Shown one piece after another: positions 54,641-64,000 of a stretch of DNA of 64,000 nt. The notes under the pieces are model-generated. The model did not search any database. It saw nothing but the letters and a program-made list of their open reading frames with translations, and was not told the DNA's origin. The stretch is from NCBI GenBank assembly GCA_037043455.1, contig JAWPHD010003267.1, positions 1-64,000 on the forward strand, written 5' to 3'. The position numbers and the translations under genes are program-made. Each line of letters begins with the position of its first letter. Within the stretch, counting starts at the first letter, position 1. Origin of the DNA: Cyrtodaria siliqua. Its lineage: Eukaryota; Mollusca; Bivalvia; Adapedonta; Hiatellidae.

Positions 54641-56430
54641 GACTGATTAGCTCAGGTGTATACATTGAGGCCCGATTGCAGTTATTTATTTGCAGTATAT
54701 CGTTGTATTGAATATTTATCTAGGGTATAGCTTTATACAATCCTTTGACCTTTACTTTTATAAAGAAAAAACAAACAAATGTTTACAAAAATGAGAAGAA
54801 TGGTCCTATAGAAACCAAAGCACCCACACACAATGTCACCGTAGATCCGCACTAAACCACAAACAAAGAGCAAATAAACTTTACAATGATAGGGACACTA
54901 ATCAACAGTCAGAGTGGTGAAGACATGGTTATCGACTTGGAACGTTTAGTAAGCAATAAGGCCCAATGGTTAGCTTAAATCGTATTTCAAATGTATACAC
55001 TCTCGCTATTATCCTGTCTTCAGCGTTTAAATTGACACGACAGTGTAAATAAAAGTGCATGAAAAAGAAATCTCTAAAAAATAAAGTCTACATCCAGAGA
55101 ATCAGGAAATGATACATATGCTGTTGTAAAACATATACCAAAACAAAGATAAATAGTTAAATATTTTTGGATAATTCGTTATTGTTTTAGAACAAAAAAA
55201 CTTTATTGGGCAGGACTCATCATCTGATACAAAATTGAATAACACCATTTACTCATGCAAGTTTATGTCTAAAATTGATTTACAGTTACCTATACTTATT
55301 CTCTCTCTCCCTCCCCACCCCTCCTCCCTCCACCCTATCTACAAATATAATGGGCTCGAAATAAGTTGTGAAGAAGAGCATGTGTGGTGCTAAATAGCTT
55401 TTATTTTTACCAATTACGCCCAATAAAGTAACTGAATTTACCTATTGTGTCGTGATATTTTCCACTTTACAGTGACATTTAAACATCTTAATAATATCAT
55501 GTTCATGATACTAGGTCTAATGCAGTTGAACTGTTATTTTTGTTACACTGTATGATAGCATAGCTATGATGTTGACAAAAGGCTTAATGCATTTGATCTG
55601 TGATGTCTAAGCGTGACAATCACCTTTAGGCTAGGGCTTTGGTCTAAACACACACGTTAAGATGAATATGACTATATGCTGTGTGATATTATTTGAGTTA
55701 CAATAATGACAGCAATGCACGATTATAGTATGCGATCCGTGACCTTGGCATGACCTTGGTCGAGACATCTTCTATAGAACAACAGACATGTTTACCCTCT
55801 TTAAAATAATGTATAATACACCGTCATCTGTCGCATACACACCGACATATGTCGCATATACACCCTATGCAGACCGACATCAACATATGACAGCGCATAT
55901 ACCATACATTGATACAATACGCCCATATGTGTACATGACCTGAATATTTAGGCTTAAAAGAAGAAAAAATAAACATGGAAAACGTTCAGCAATATATTTC
56001 AAACTATCAGTGAGGTCAAAGAGGACTGAAAAATAACTAAGTACTTCAGTTCAGTAGGGTTATTACTTACTGGTCCGTTGGAATCCATTACGTGGTCCCG
56101 CCCTAATTCCATTCAGCGATGGGAAAGCTTTATTTTAGCAGGATTTTTATAATGGATATTTTGACAATAAAACACGTATAAAAACATTTTTTACTGAAAA
56201 AATGCGATAACCTGTTTAAAATTACCTATTAAATGTTTTAATTTACAATATGCAATTTTTTAAGCCGAAATTACGGTTTTATTTCATACCCCCGCAAACC
56301 CCGTTTTGGCTTCTTGGAGAAGTGGTTGGATGGGGTATGAAAGGTAATACTCGTACCCTATGATCAAACCCAATCTTTAATGTTTTAAGGTAGAATACCG
56401 TGATAGAGGGCATGATAGGTGTTGCACCTG
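54641..56430. other. No gene seen
   Basis: Non-coding. A pyrimidine-rich tract CTCTCTCTCCCTCCCCACCC lies at about 55301, and short repeats of GACATATGTCGCATA near 55820-55860. Confidence 0.5.
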
Positions 56431-56485
56431 ATATTACCACTCATGAGCAGACTGAATAAAACCGCGTCTGCTACTTTTTCTCTTG
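56430..56485 (+). repeat. Stem-loop motif with AATAAA loop
   Basis: ACTCATGAGCAGACTGAATA then AAACCGCGTCTGCTAC. Stem GCAGAC (56447-56452) pairs with GTCTGC (56466-56471); the loop holds AATAAA. Related to the stem-loop of repeat family D. Confidence 0.75.
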
Positions 56486-57223
56486 TTTGTGTTTGATGTT
56501 ACCAAGGTATCCCCTTTTCAGTATTTATTAGAAAACTGATTAACATTTGTTTAACATATTTGCCTTAAACTATACTGGAAATAGAACCGTCTCTAACGCA
56601 GACTCCGTGTTTAACGCCATTTTCAACACTTTTTCTGATTGTGAATGTAATGACTTTGTACATACTGATTTAGTCATACTTTGGACTTTAAAATGTAGAA
56701 CATATAAAGAAGTCAACAACTGCTTTACCATCGATTGTATACTTTCATAGTGTCCCGTTTAGTTTGCATTGAGCTAAGTGTGCAATATTCTACGATATTG
56801 CACACATTGATATTACACTGAAACGTGTTCTCGTGCTTGCTAAGAGCAGCAAAATAGAAATAAGGAACTACTTTCAAATAAAATAAGGAATCATTCCTAT
56901 AGTGTCAACAATTTTTTTTATGGCAAATACTGATGAAATAATTGAAATTGTCACTACCCCACCCACTGTGTTTTTAACATTATCTAATGGTAAACAAACT
57001 TTATTATCTAATGGTAAACAAACTTTAGAAAATCGCTTGATGTTTTTAATGACGTCATCCGACGTCGACGCCGTTTTCGCGCAAAATAATCATCCACACA
57101 AAATGAGACTGAATGACAAGATAGGAATTCCATCAGAAGCTATAGAAATAACACAAATACAATGAAAAGTAATAGTCATACAATTAACATTGGTCGTAAA
57201 CAATATGAAAGTATACAATAAAA

Positions 57224-57322
57224 AGGTTATTGAATTTGTATGGCTAAATATTACTTGGAACTCGTTGTTTTGGCAAAACAACTGGTTCCAAGTAATATTT
57301 AGCCATTCAAATTCAATAACCT
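57224..57322. repeat. 99-bp near-perfect palindrome
   Basis: Left arm AGGTTATTGAATTTGTATGG, CTAAATATTACTTGGAAC and onward; the right arm is its reverse complement with three or four mismatches, around a very short loop at about 57272. It lies about 210 bp beyond the stop of the receptor gene, so it may be in its 3' UTR or 3' flank. Confidence 0.93.
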
Positions 57323-57531
57323 ATAATATTCGCGTTTCCTCTCAAACGTAACAATGGTGTGTATTTTTCGCCAGTACACATATGTCAATGTCTGACAATA
57401 CTTTGGTGTTTAAATTACACATTATAGTTATTTACCTGTGTTGGTTGAGTCATAGACTCAACACAAATATAATATATTGTAACTATCAGGTATTTTTTTA
57501 ATTGATCGTTCGTCACCTCATCATATGTTAG

Positions 57532-58734
57532 CTAATATCCTGATATAGTTTCAAAAGGTTGTGCTAAAGCGTTAGCTTGTCCCATTAGCAGCACACATAT
57601 AGTGACAACTGTAGACACAACAGTCAAAACACTAACTATCCCAAACAACACCAAATCAAATGTTGACACGGCAGATGCTCTGTTTTCATTCAGTAGTTTC
57701 GTATCATCGCTTCGAATACTTGCATTGTCTTCTACCGTGTCTCTTTTCCCGTCATTTTCGTCCTTCATATATGCTTTTTCTGATTTGTAATTGCTGATAA
57801 GCGGACTTACAACACAACATATCACCGATAAAAAACTGATTCCGAGCATAGAAGCAATGTATACTATTAGTATCGAGATTCGTTTGGACGTTTTTGGCAG
57901 ATCTTCCGTAACAAACGTCATCATGACCAAGAACGACAAAAACACTGTTATAGAGAAACTTGTTTTCTCACCGGAATGTACAGGTATTAAGAAAATGAAA
58001 CAGTTGAGGACTGACACGAAAACAATGGGGGAAATTAAGGACAATAAATAGTATTCAACCCTTCTTTGTAATTTCAACCGTAATGTTATGATATAATAAC
58101 GTGCCATTGCTTTGGTGAGATTAACGTCTGTTCCTACGATATACCATAGCCCGTTCTGAGTGTACGGATTTAAGTCTGTTGTAGAGACCGATACGTTTAA
58201 AATAACATCGGTAGCATCGGTCCAGCTTTCAATAAACAATGAGCATATTTGAACGTCGAACGGAAAGTATTTGGTGTCTACTTCACACAAGGTGCGAAGT
58301 GAGAGTCCAGGTCGCCACGCGACAGACCCGTCACTCGAAACAACAATACGAAACTCATCAAACCCCATCGACTGAAAGTCACTTTGCGAGTTGCCTATCA
58401 TGAGAAACGGCACCCATATTTCTTTCTGTTTGACATAAATGTGCTTGATGTTGTCATACGTTTCTGGATTCCATTTTAGATTTGTATCCGTCCACTGAGC
58501 GTGAAGCCATGATTTCGTTTCAAGAATTTCATTCTTCCCATCTAATTTTTCAAGTGACATTAACCTGAAAGACACTACTACTTCCAAAGGCGTTTGGCTG
58601 TAGTTTCGCGGAACAATGTTTGTGTTGTAACCATCAAACAAATCCTTGTGAAGTTCACGATCAGTTTTGCAATCCGAAATGTTGACGAAAACAAATGTTA
58701 AATACACAAGTACATCTACACAAATCCATTCCAT
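57532..58734 (-). CDS. Cys-loop ligand-gated ion channel subunit (nicotinic receptor-like)
   Basis: Pentameric neurotransmitter-gated channel subunit, 400 aa, single exon, complete. Signal peptide about 1-22. The extracellular domain has WTDTNLKWNPETYDNI (81-96), IWVPFLMIGN (106-115), the Cys-loop C150-x13-C164 with FPFD at 157-160, and the loop-B-like SWTDATD (170-176). Membrane segments are M1 about 229-251 (with the conserved Pro), M2 about 256-280 (GEKTSFSITVFLSF then LVMMTFVTED), M3 about 286-312 and M4 about 357-385. The M3-M4 loop is short (~45 aa). The Glu before Lys at the start of M2 and Leu at 9' suggest a cation channel. Differences from a standard alpha subunit: no vicinal Cys pair in loop C, and Phe for Asp in WxPD, so ligand and partners are unknown. 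The start codon has A at -3 and G at +4. Plus-strand frames inside are antisense. Confidence 0.95.
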   Translation of the reverse strand: MEWICVDVLVYLTFVFVNISDCKTDRELHKDLFDGYNTNIVPRNYSQTPLEVVVSFRLMSLEKLDGKNEILETKSWLHAQWTDTNLKWNPETYDNIKHIYVKQKEIWVPFLMIGNSQSDFQSMGFDEFRIVVSSDGSVAWRPGLSLRTLCEVDTKYFPFDVQICSLFIESWTDATDVILNVSVSTTDLNPYTQNGLWYIVGTDVNLTKAMARYYIITLRLKLQRRVEYYLLSLISPIVFVSVLNCFIFLIPVHSGEKTSFSITVFLSFLVMMTFVTEDLPKTSKRISILIVYIASMLGISFLSVICCVVSPLISNYKSEKAYMKDENDGKRDTVEDNASIRSDDTKLLNENRASAVSTFDLVLFGIVSVLTVVSTVVTICVLLMGQANALAQPFETISGY

Positions 58735-60281
58735 TATTTACCTGTTTTATATGAAAAAGTATGAGATTGTACCTTTGAAAACGCCTAGTAACAATTAACA
58801 AGTCATAAATCAAGTCAAAACTATAAATAATTGTTTATGTATATCACATTCTGGAGAAGTAGACCAAGAAGAGAGACAATAAAGTCCATGTCATTATTGT
58901 CTCATGTCTAGGTGTTTTTTAATATGAAGCGTGTTCCTTAATTATGTCATGCACTTTCTACATTGACATGCTTCCTTAATTATGTCATGCACTTTCTACA
59001 TTGACATGCCTTCTCGCTGATATCCAGAAATAGTTATTTAGCAGATCATATGTTATTTTAACATGTTTACAACATATATAGTACAGTACATAACAGGATT
59101 GGAACGAAGGACATAATCTTATAGAGTTCCTGTCCTTAAATCCTTAGACCATAACTTTGATGTTCAGAAGTAAATAAATGTCCTTTTTTATAATCTGAAC
59201 TTTTACTTTAATTTCACTGCTAAACTCCACTATTTCACTATGTGGAATACAATATAGCACTATAACTATAGTAGCCTCTTTGCGATTGTATTAACACTAT
59301 TTTTCTCGGAGTTTAGTTCAATATTTATACCATGATACTGTGATAGTACTTATAAAATCAATGGACACATTGACTTATGGACACGTTTATTGTGAAGGGG
59401 TGGACAGAGAGGCCGTCATATTCCCTGTAACTATCCGATGAACTGTGTGTATACCAAACCTTGCATAGACCTAAGTAGCCTCGGTCACCCGGCACGCTTC
59501 TGTTTTTCCCTACGCTATGCTACGCGGATTCAGAACCAAGAAGTTAGAAACATGCATGATACGGTCTTGGCAGGCCGAGACTAACATCTACACAACTTAT
59601 AGTAATACCAACTTATAGTAATACCTTAACTTTGTTCCGTCATCACGTATCTCCATTTTGTATAAGTCAAAGGATTCTTAATAAGCTTTGCTTTGGCACA
59701 GTTTATATAACATCTTGGAAATTAAGTTAAACTAGTTTACACAGGTTTCAGTGTTATTCTACGTTAAAGACACACGGATAAGGGCAAAGATGATCCCAAA
59801 GGACCAGAAAGTAACAGAAATACTGATTTGTAATAGGGTTGACTTCTTACAACAGCCACACACCATAACCCTGTACTTCGGGTACCAGTAGACTAATACT
59901 GCATACAGAGTATCAGTCTACTTGGCCTAAAAAGTATAAGGTTGCCCTGTAAATTAGTTAAAACCCAATAACAGAACAAGTGATTGAATGGTTTAATATT
60001 GTTTAACGTTATTTTCAGCACACAATACCTTCCGCCATCCGTAAGACCTCGAACTGGGATTGCTGGCCTATATATCGTGACTACGTCCTCACGATATTTG
60101 CTTGTCGATTTGTCATTTTAACATATTTTTGTAACGAAGAGAAATGCTCAAGCGGGATTAATCGCTTCCTAAAATATATTGACTATAAATCTGGATATAC
60201 AACGGAATTATAAGCATTTCTGTCCAAGGCTTCCAGTATGACATTATAAAGGAAGAACCATTCAGAGGAGTAAATAGTATT
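58735..60281. other. Receptor 5' flank; no gene seen
   Basis: Upstream (on the minus strand) of the receptor. Contains a 38-bp tandem duplication at 58934-59009 and a two-copy ACTTATAGTAATACC at 59597-59625. AGGTAAATA just before the ATG (58735-58745) could be a decayed splice donor from an old 5' exon, but no upstream exon is recognised. Confidence 0.45.
58934..59009. repeat. 38-bp perfect tandem duplication
   Basis: TTCCTTAATTATGTCATGCA plus CTTTCTACATTGACATGC, present at 58934-58971 and again at 58972-59009 without differences, 200 bp upstream of the receptor start. Confidence 0.96.
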
Positions 60282-60699
60282 TATACTGAAAAGAAAAAGA
60301 AACGCATTATGGGTATTTCCGTTATATATTGTATGTTTAATATGCTACTGCGATCGAATGGTACAGGGCGACATTAGGTCTGTCGTTTCGGATAAAAGGT
60401 TTAAACAGCACCGAACACACAATGGTTACCCCTTAAAAGTTTCATTAATGACAGAATGCGCATTTGGCAAACTTAGGCTTTAAACGTTGCAATCTCTTAA
60501 CATTAAACACAATACTGAAATGGATTGACTTTTTCAACGAAACTTCAACTAATGAATGTCGTGTAACAAAGTATACTTTGATTAAAAGGTCTACTAAATG
60601 ATAGAGTAGTCCTTTCTGTAATTAGTTGTAGCCCCTTTTTGTACAAAACACGTTGAGATATGTCTGGAATATTACCTGATTACGTGGAATTAGGTTTAT
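60282..60699 (-). mobile_element. MITE-like family F, copy 2 (inverted)
   Basis: Reverse complement of 48340-48818: TATACTGAAAAGAAAAAGAA start, GGTACAGGGCGACATTAGG, AAAAGGTCTACTAAATGAT, AGTTGTAGCCCCTTTTTGTA, ending ACGTGGAATTAGGTTTATA. Its second terminal repeat is missing and the next copy begins at once. Confidence 0.88.
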
Positions 60700-60700
60700 A

Positions 60701-61048
60701 TATACTGAAAGGAAAAAGAAACGCGACACGGGAATTTCCGCTATATATTGTATATACTGCACACTTAATTCCATATATATTCCAAGAAAATCTCAAGATG
60801 TTTTGTAAAAAAAAGGTTGCAGTTAGTTAGAGAAAGGACACAACTGTGATGTTGAAGACGTTTTAATCACAGTACACGTTGTTACAATAAATTCATAAAT
60901 GTTGAAGTTCTTCTTTGAAAAATTGAGCCAGTTCAGTGATGTATTTAACGTAAAGAGTTTGCAAATTTTGCATCCTAAGTTTGCCTACATGCTTGAGTCA
61001 ACGCGTACTTACATATCCCATGTCGCGTTTCTTTTCCCTTTAAGTATA
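60701..61048 (+). mobile_element. MITE-like family F, copy 3
   Basis: Bounded by TATACTGAAAGGAAAAAGAA + ACGCGACA and the inverse TGTCGCG + TTTCTTTTCCCTTTAAGTATA, almost perfect terminal inverted repeats of about 28 bp. An extra GCGTTTCTTTTTCATTTCAG follows at 61061-61080. The 105-aa frame across it has no domain. Confidence 0.88.
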
Positions 61049-61084
61049 ATAGTGTATTATGCGTTTCTTTTTCATTTCAGCATA

Positions 61085-61589
61085 AATTATGTCGCCGCCT
61101 CATTATGGATGGTTGGAGTTAAAACAAGATTCGATATTCTCTGCGTATCTGAATGTATTTATCGGCACCAGCCGTTTAACCTGTCTTTTGGCCTCGTAGA
61201 AGGTGTATTTGTGTAAGCCTATCAAAACTCGAGTTGAAAGCGATACAGAAATTAAGAAAGCCTACGTTGTTTATTAAACTGAATTCTGATTGGCTAACTT
61301 TGTCTGACAAGGCCAAAGGAAACTAGTAGATTTGTTTAAAGAGTGTAGTTGTGTAGTGTAGTTGTTGATAAATGGTATATCGTTAGGTGATTTGTTACGC
61401 TGTACTACAATCGTGACCGGAAAAGATGGAGAAGGAATAGAAATGCTGAACTTGCAAATAAATTATTCTGTTTTCTTGCAAAGTCCGTTAATTTTACACG
61501 TAAACTGGTAATAAAACCCTATTAAAAATTTCATATGGCCATGATTTCCTAGTCACGTGATTTTTCAAGGTGCCCGGATGTATTCTTCT
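61085..61589. other. No gene seen
   Basis: Non-coding; no recognised feature. Confidence 0.45.
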
Positions 61590-62012
61590 CAAAAAAACAC
61601 AAGTGCTAGAGCTTAGATATTATGTATATATCATCATCTAGTGGTCCTCTACCAAGTTTGTACAAATGGTGACCAAAATATTCTTCTCATTTAAATTTAC
61701 AAAAAAGTTTACATTTAAAAATCTTCTTCTCTGAAACCACAAGGACTACAGCTTTGATATGTTGCATGTAGCATCATATAGTGGTCCTTTACCAAGTTGT
61801 ACAAATGGTGACCCTGAGGTCAGAATAAGCCCCTCACCGGGGTTCAAAGTTTTACATAGAAATATATTATATATTTATATTAGAAAATACATTCAAAAAC
61901 CTTCTTTTTTGAAACCACAAGGTTAGAACTTTGATATGTTGCATGTAGCATTATCTAACAGAGGACACTTTGCCAGTAGAACGATTCAGGCCCTCGTGGG
62001 CCTCTTTTTTCA
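61590..62012 (+). repeat. Hairpin-ended composite repeat
   Basis: Two to three units of about 150-190 bp with GAAACCACAAGG, TTTGATATGTTGCATGTAGC and GTGGTCC(T/C)(T/C)TACCAAGTT. It ends GCCAGTAGAACGATTCAGGC with hairpin AGGCCC-TCGT-GGGCCT (61988-62003). Same terminus as 13716-13760 and 32008-32050. Confidence 0.8.
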
Positions 62013-62843
62013 GGGTTATTACCCTTTGAATATTTTAACAATGGCCTTCCGTAATGGAAGGCAATAACTTGTTTTGTTCAAATTCCCCACACTGGCACTG
62101 CCGTGTCAACTTTTATCGGAATACCGATAACGTTATATTGCTCTACTCTCTACCTTACATTTCGCTATTAAAATTATTTCACTCTATGACCATCAATCAC
62201 GTTTACATTGTGCTTCCCCAAACGCGCCGACTATCCTTTTCAAAGATATTTCTTGTTAACAATATACGAGTCTAATGCATGATAATGATGGCATGAATAA
62301 AATGAATAAAGACAATGCCTGAATGGAAATAACAATGGTGAATGGAAATAACATTTCAATTCATATAATTACAAGTAAAGTATTGTATAAAAAATACCTT
62401 CTGAAAAAACAAACAATCAGAATTAATGGAATAGAAACTTCTAAATGAAAATAAAAAAGGACGGCCATCTTGGGACTGAACAGTACATGAAAATTGATGA
62501 ATTTCTATAAGCTAAATAACTCCTCAAATAAGCAATTCTAGGGGAAAGTAATTTAACACAATGATGGATACATGTCATATATAAACATATAACTAACCCG
62601 AATATATCATCTTTTTTTGTTTTTGTTTTTCATATTTTTTTATCTTTTACAAGATAAATATTAGATTTCGAAATTGCAATATCTTCTGCCTATTCTCTAA
62701 CAAACAAGATGTTCAACTGCGAGCATGATTTTCCCGTAAGGTTAGTTGCGTCAAAGGTTAAATTTACTCACCTGTGAAATACTACTGAAGTTTAAAGGTG
62801 ATCATCCTAATCTGAAATGTCTAACTTAAGGCAAAGAGAAAGT
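62013..62843. other. No gene seen
   Basis: AT-rich. The 73-aa frame at 62054-62275 has no recognised domain. Confidence 0.45.
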
Positions 62844-62858
62844 AAAGCGGAAGATGAA

Positions 62859-63188
62859 TTGAATTGAATTGAATTTTGTTTAACGGCTCATCAACACAGT
62901 ATAGGTTATTTAGAGCCGCCCCAGATATAGGGGAAGGATACATAGTATTCCGGGAATCTGCCCTACTCTTATTATCGAATAAATTCCTATGGTTCTTTAA
63001 CGTGCTCGGGGAATAGCCCTATAAACGGGACCGCCCGGTTTACGTCCCCATCCGATGGACGGGGCAAAGGGAAAGTGTCTTGACCAAGAACACACCGACG
63101 GAACTCAGTGGCACCACGGAGGATTGAACCCGGGGCCTCCGGTTACAAATCCGCCGCGCTACCGCGACTGCGCCACGCCAGCCCTCTA
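62859..63188 (-). mobile_element. SINE family A, full length with 15-bp TSD
   Basis: Best-preserved copy: (TTGAA)n tail, TTTAACGGCTCATCAACACAG, GGAAAGTGTCTTGACCAAG core, GGATTGAACCCGGGGCC (reverse B box), TGCGCCACGCCAGCCCTC (reverse A-box side). Flanked by AAAGCGGAAGATGAA at 62844-62858 and 63189-63203, a perfect 15-bp target-site duplication, suggesting recent insertion. Confidence 0.95.
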
Positions 63189-63203
63189 AAAGCGGAAGAT
63201 GAA

Positions 63204-64000
63204 ATGACTGATGAAAAAAGATGATGAAAAGTTTAAAACACAGCCAATGGTGCGATATACAGGCTTTTAATACCAGTATAACTATGTCATCCTGTGACGT
63301 ATCGTTAATACATATAAAACAAAACTTATATAATTACACTCGTTTCCGGAATTATTGTTTTTACCTGTTTACTGTTTTGTGTGAATAATTGTTTCATAGA
63401 CAGTGTAAGATAAACAGTAGTATTGCTCGCATTTACAAGCTCGCGCATTTACAAGCTTTTCTTTCAGTGTAACAGGAAACGTCAATATTCTCTCATATTG
63501 ACGTATGGGTGTGTAATGTATACTCTTTCGTGATTGGTGCATTTTCTGTTTATGTCAAAGGAAGTATGTCACGTGATGTAAACAATGTTGATTTCATCGT
63601 GAAAATTCCCACGACGTAACGACAATATGTTTGTTTCAAGTAAATATTTGTGATGAAAATTAAATGCTAAAACCTTTTGTTTTATTCTAGTTAAATCTAA
63701 TAACCTATAATTATTCGTTTCTGCAACATTGGTTTAACTAAGTACGACCTACCGACTTGGACATTCTTCATTCTTCAGTTCTTGAATTCATGGATTCGAC
63801 GAGAGTACCCGCTCATAAATACATGTCGGTAATGGCAATTTTGCAGAAATAAATGATAATATATAGCTGATCCAACCGCTGATTCGATTGAAAAGAAAGG
63901 AACAGTAGCAAATATGTAAAAATCAAATTCAGGAGAAATAGGTGTGTCCGAAAATTACAGCTTTTTTTTTGTATATAACGATAATATTAGACGAACTTAT
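63204..64000. other. No gene seen
   Basis: Non-coding. Direct repeats of CTCGCATTTACAAGC near 63427-63456. Possible regulatory or intronic DNA of a neighbouring gene cannot be judged. Confidence 0.45.

Noticed and set aside
56902..57165. 87-aa plus-strand frame
   Set aside because: Contains a 21-bp tandem duplication and has no recognisable domain; nothing beyond the open frame supports it.
57602..58051. Plus-strand frames inside the receptor gene
   Set aside because: Antisense shadows of a well-supported 400-codon gene.
60899..61216. 105-aa frame
   Set aside because: Crosses the end of a MITE-like element and its duplicated terminal repeat; composition is not coding-like.

Overview
The window looks like nuclear DNA of a lophotrochozoan animal, most likely a bivalve mollusc. 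It is AT-rich, gene-poor and packed with degraded transposable elements. It has spliced exons with GT/AG borders, tRNA-headed SINEs with ATTCA-type tails, several LINE lineages, and a divergent intronless receptor of the nicotinic type of which molluscs carry many. Nothing bacterial is present (no operons, no CRISPR). Family names come from motif recognition only; no database was searched.

Two host genes can be supported. The first is a classical short-chain dehydrogenase/reductase, closest in motifs to L-xylulose/dicarbonyl reductase. Its last three coding exons lie on the + strand at 24391-24543, 30087-30207 and 31554-31669, and its N-terminal exons are not seen. The second is a complete single-exon Cys-loop ligand-gated ion channel subunit on the - strand, 58734-57532 (400 aa).

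Layout. 1-6.8 kb: tandem repeats, two SINE-type families, an inverted-repeat element carrying a SINE, a small hAT-like element. 6.8-8.1 kb: 5'-truncated CR1-like LINE with one internal stop. 9.5-14.6 kb: a MITE, a SINE and a 2.5-kb block of tandem repeats ending in a conserved hairpin. 14.6-17.0 kb: internally deleted I-like LINE (-) holding a perfect 37-bp-arm palindrome. 18.1-24.3 kb: pieces of a YLDD-type reverse-transcriptase element, a SINE tandem dimer with a nested insertion, a pogo-like transposase pseudogene, and a second tail of the I-like LINE. 24.4-31.8 kb: dehydrogenase exons with SINE- and hairpin-filled introns. 32-36.3 kb: hairpin-ended repeats and more YLDD-element fragments. 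36.3-41.6 kb: mostly featureless. 41.6-47.7 kb: a satellite of about 120 copies of a 50-bp unit, containing a recent 1,721-bp tandem duplication. 48-54.6 kb: a MITE-like family, a second hAT-like element, and a decayed LINE (endonuclease plus reverse transcriptase) interrupted by a 126-bp palindromic element with a 9-bp target duplication, plus two LINE C-terminal remnants. 57.5-58.7 kb: the receptor gene. 60-64 kb: an inverted pair of the MITE-like family, hairpin-ended repeats and a full-length SINE with a perfect 15-bp target duplication.

The repeats appear to interact. The I-like LINE and at least three short repeat families share a related 3' tail, which suggests the LINE machinery mobilised the short ones. 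A stem-loop with an AATAAA-like loop recurs at three loci with compensatory changes. No coherent new protein-coding system was found; the most unusual content is structural DNA (palindromes, templated insertions, higher-order satellite).
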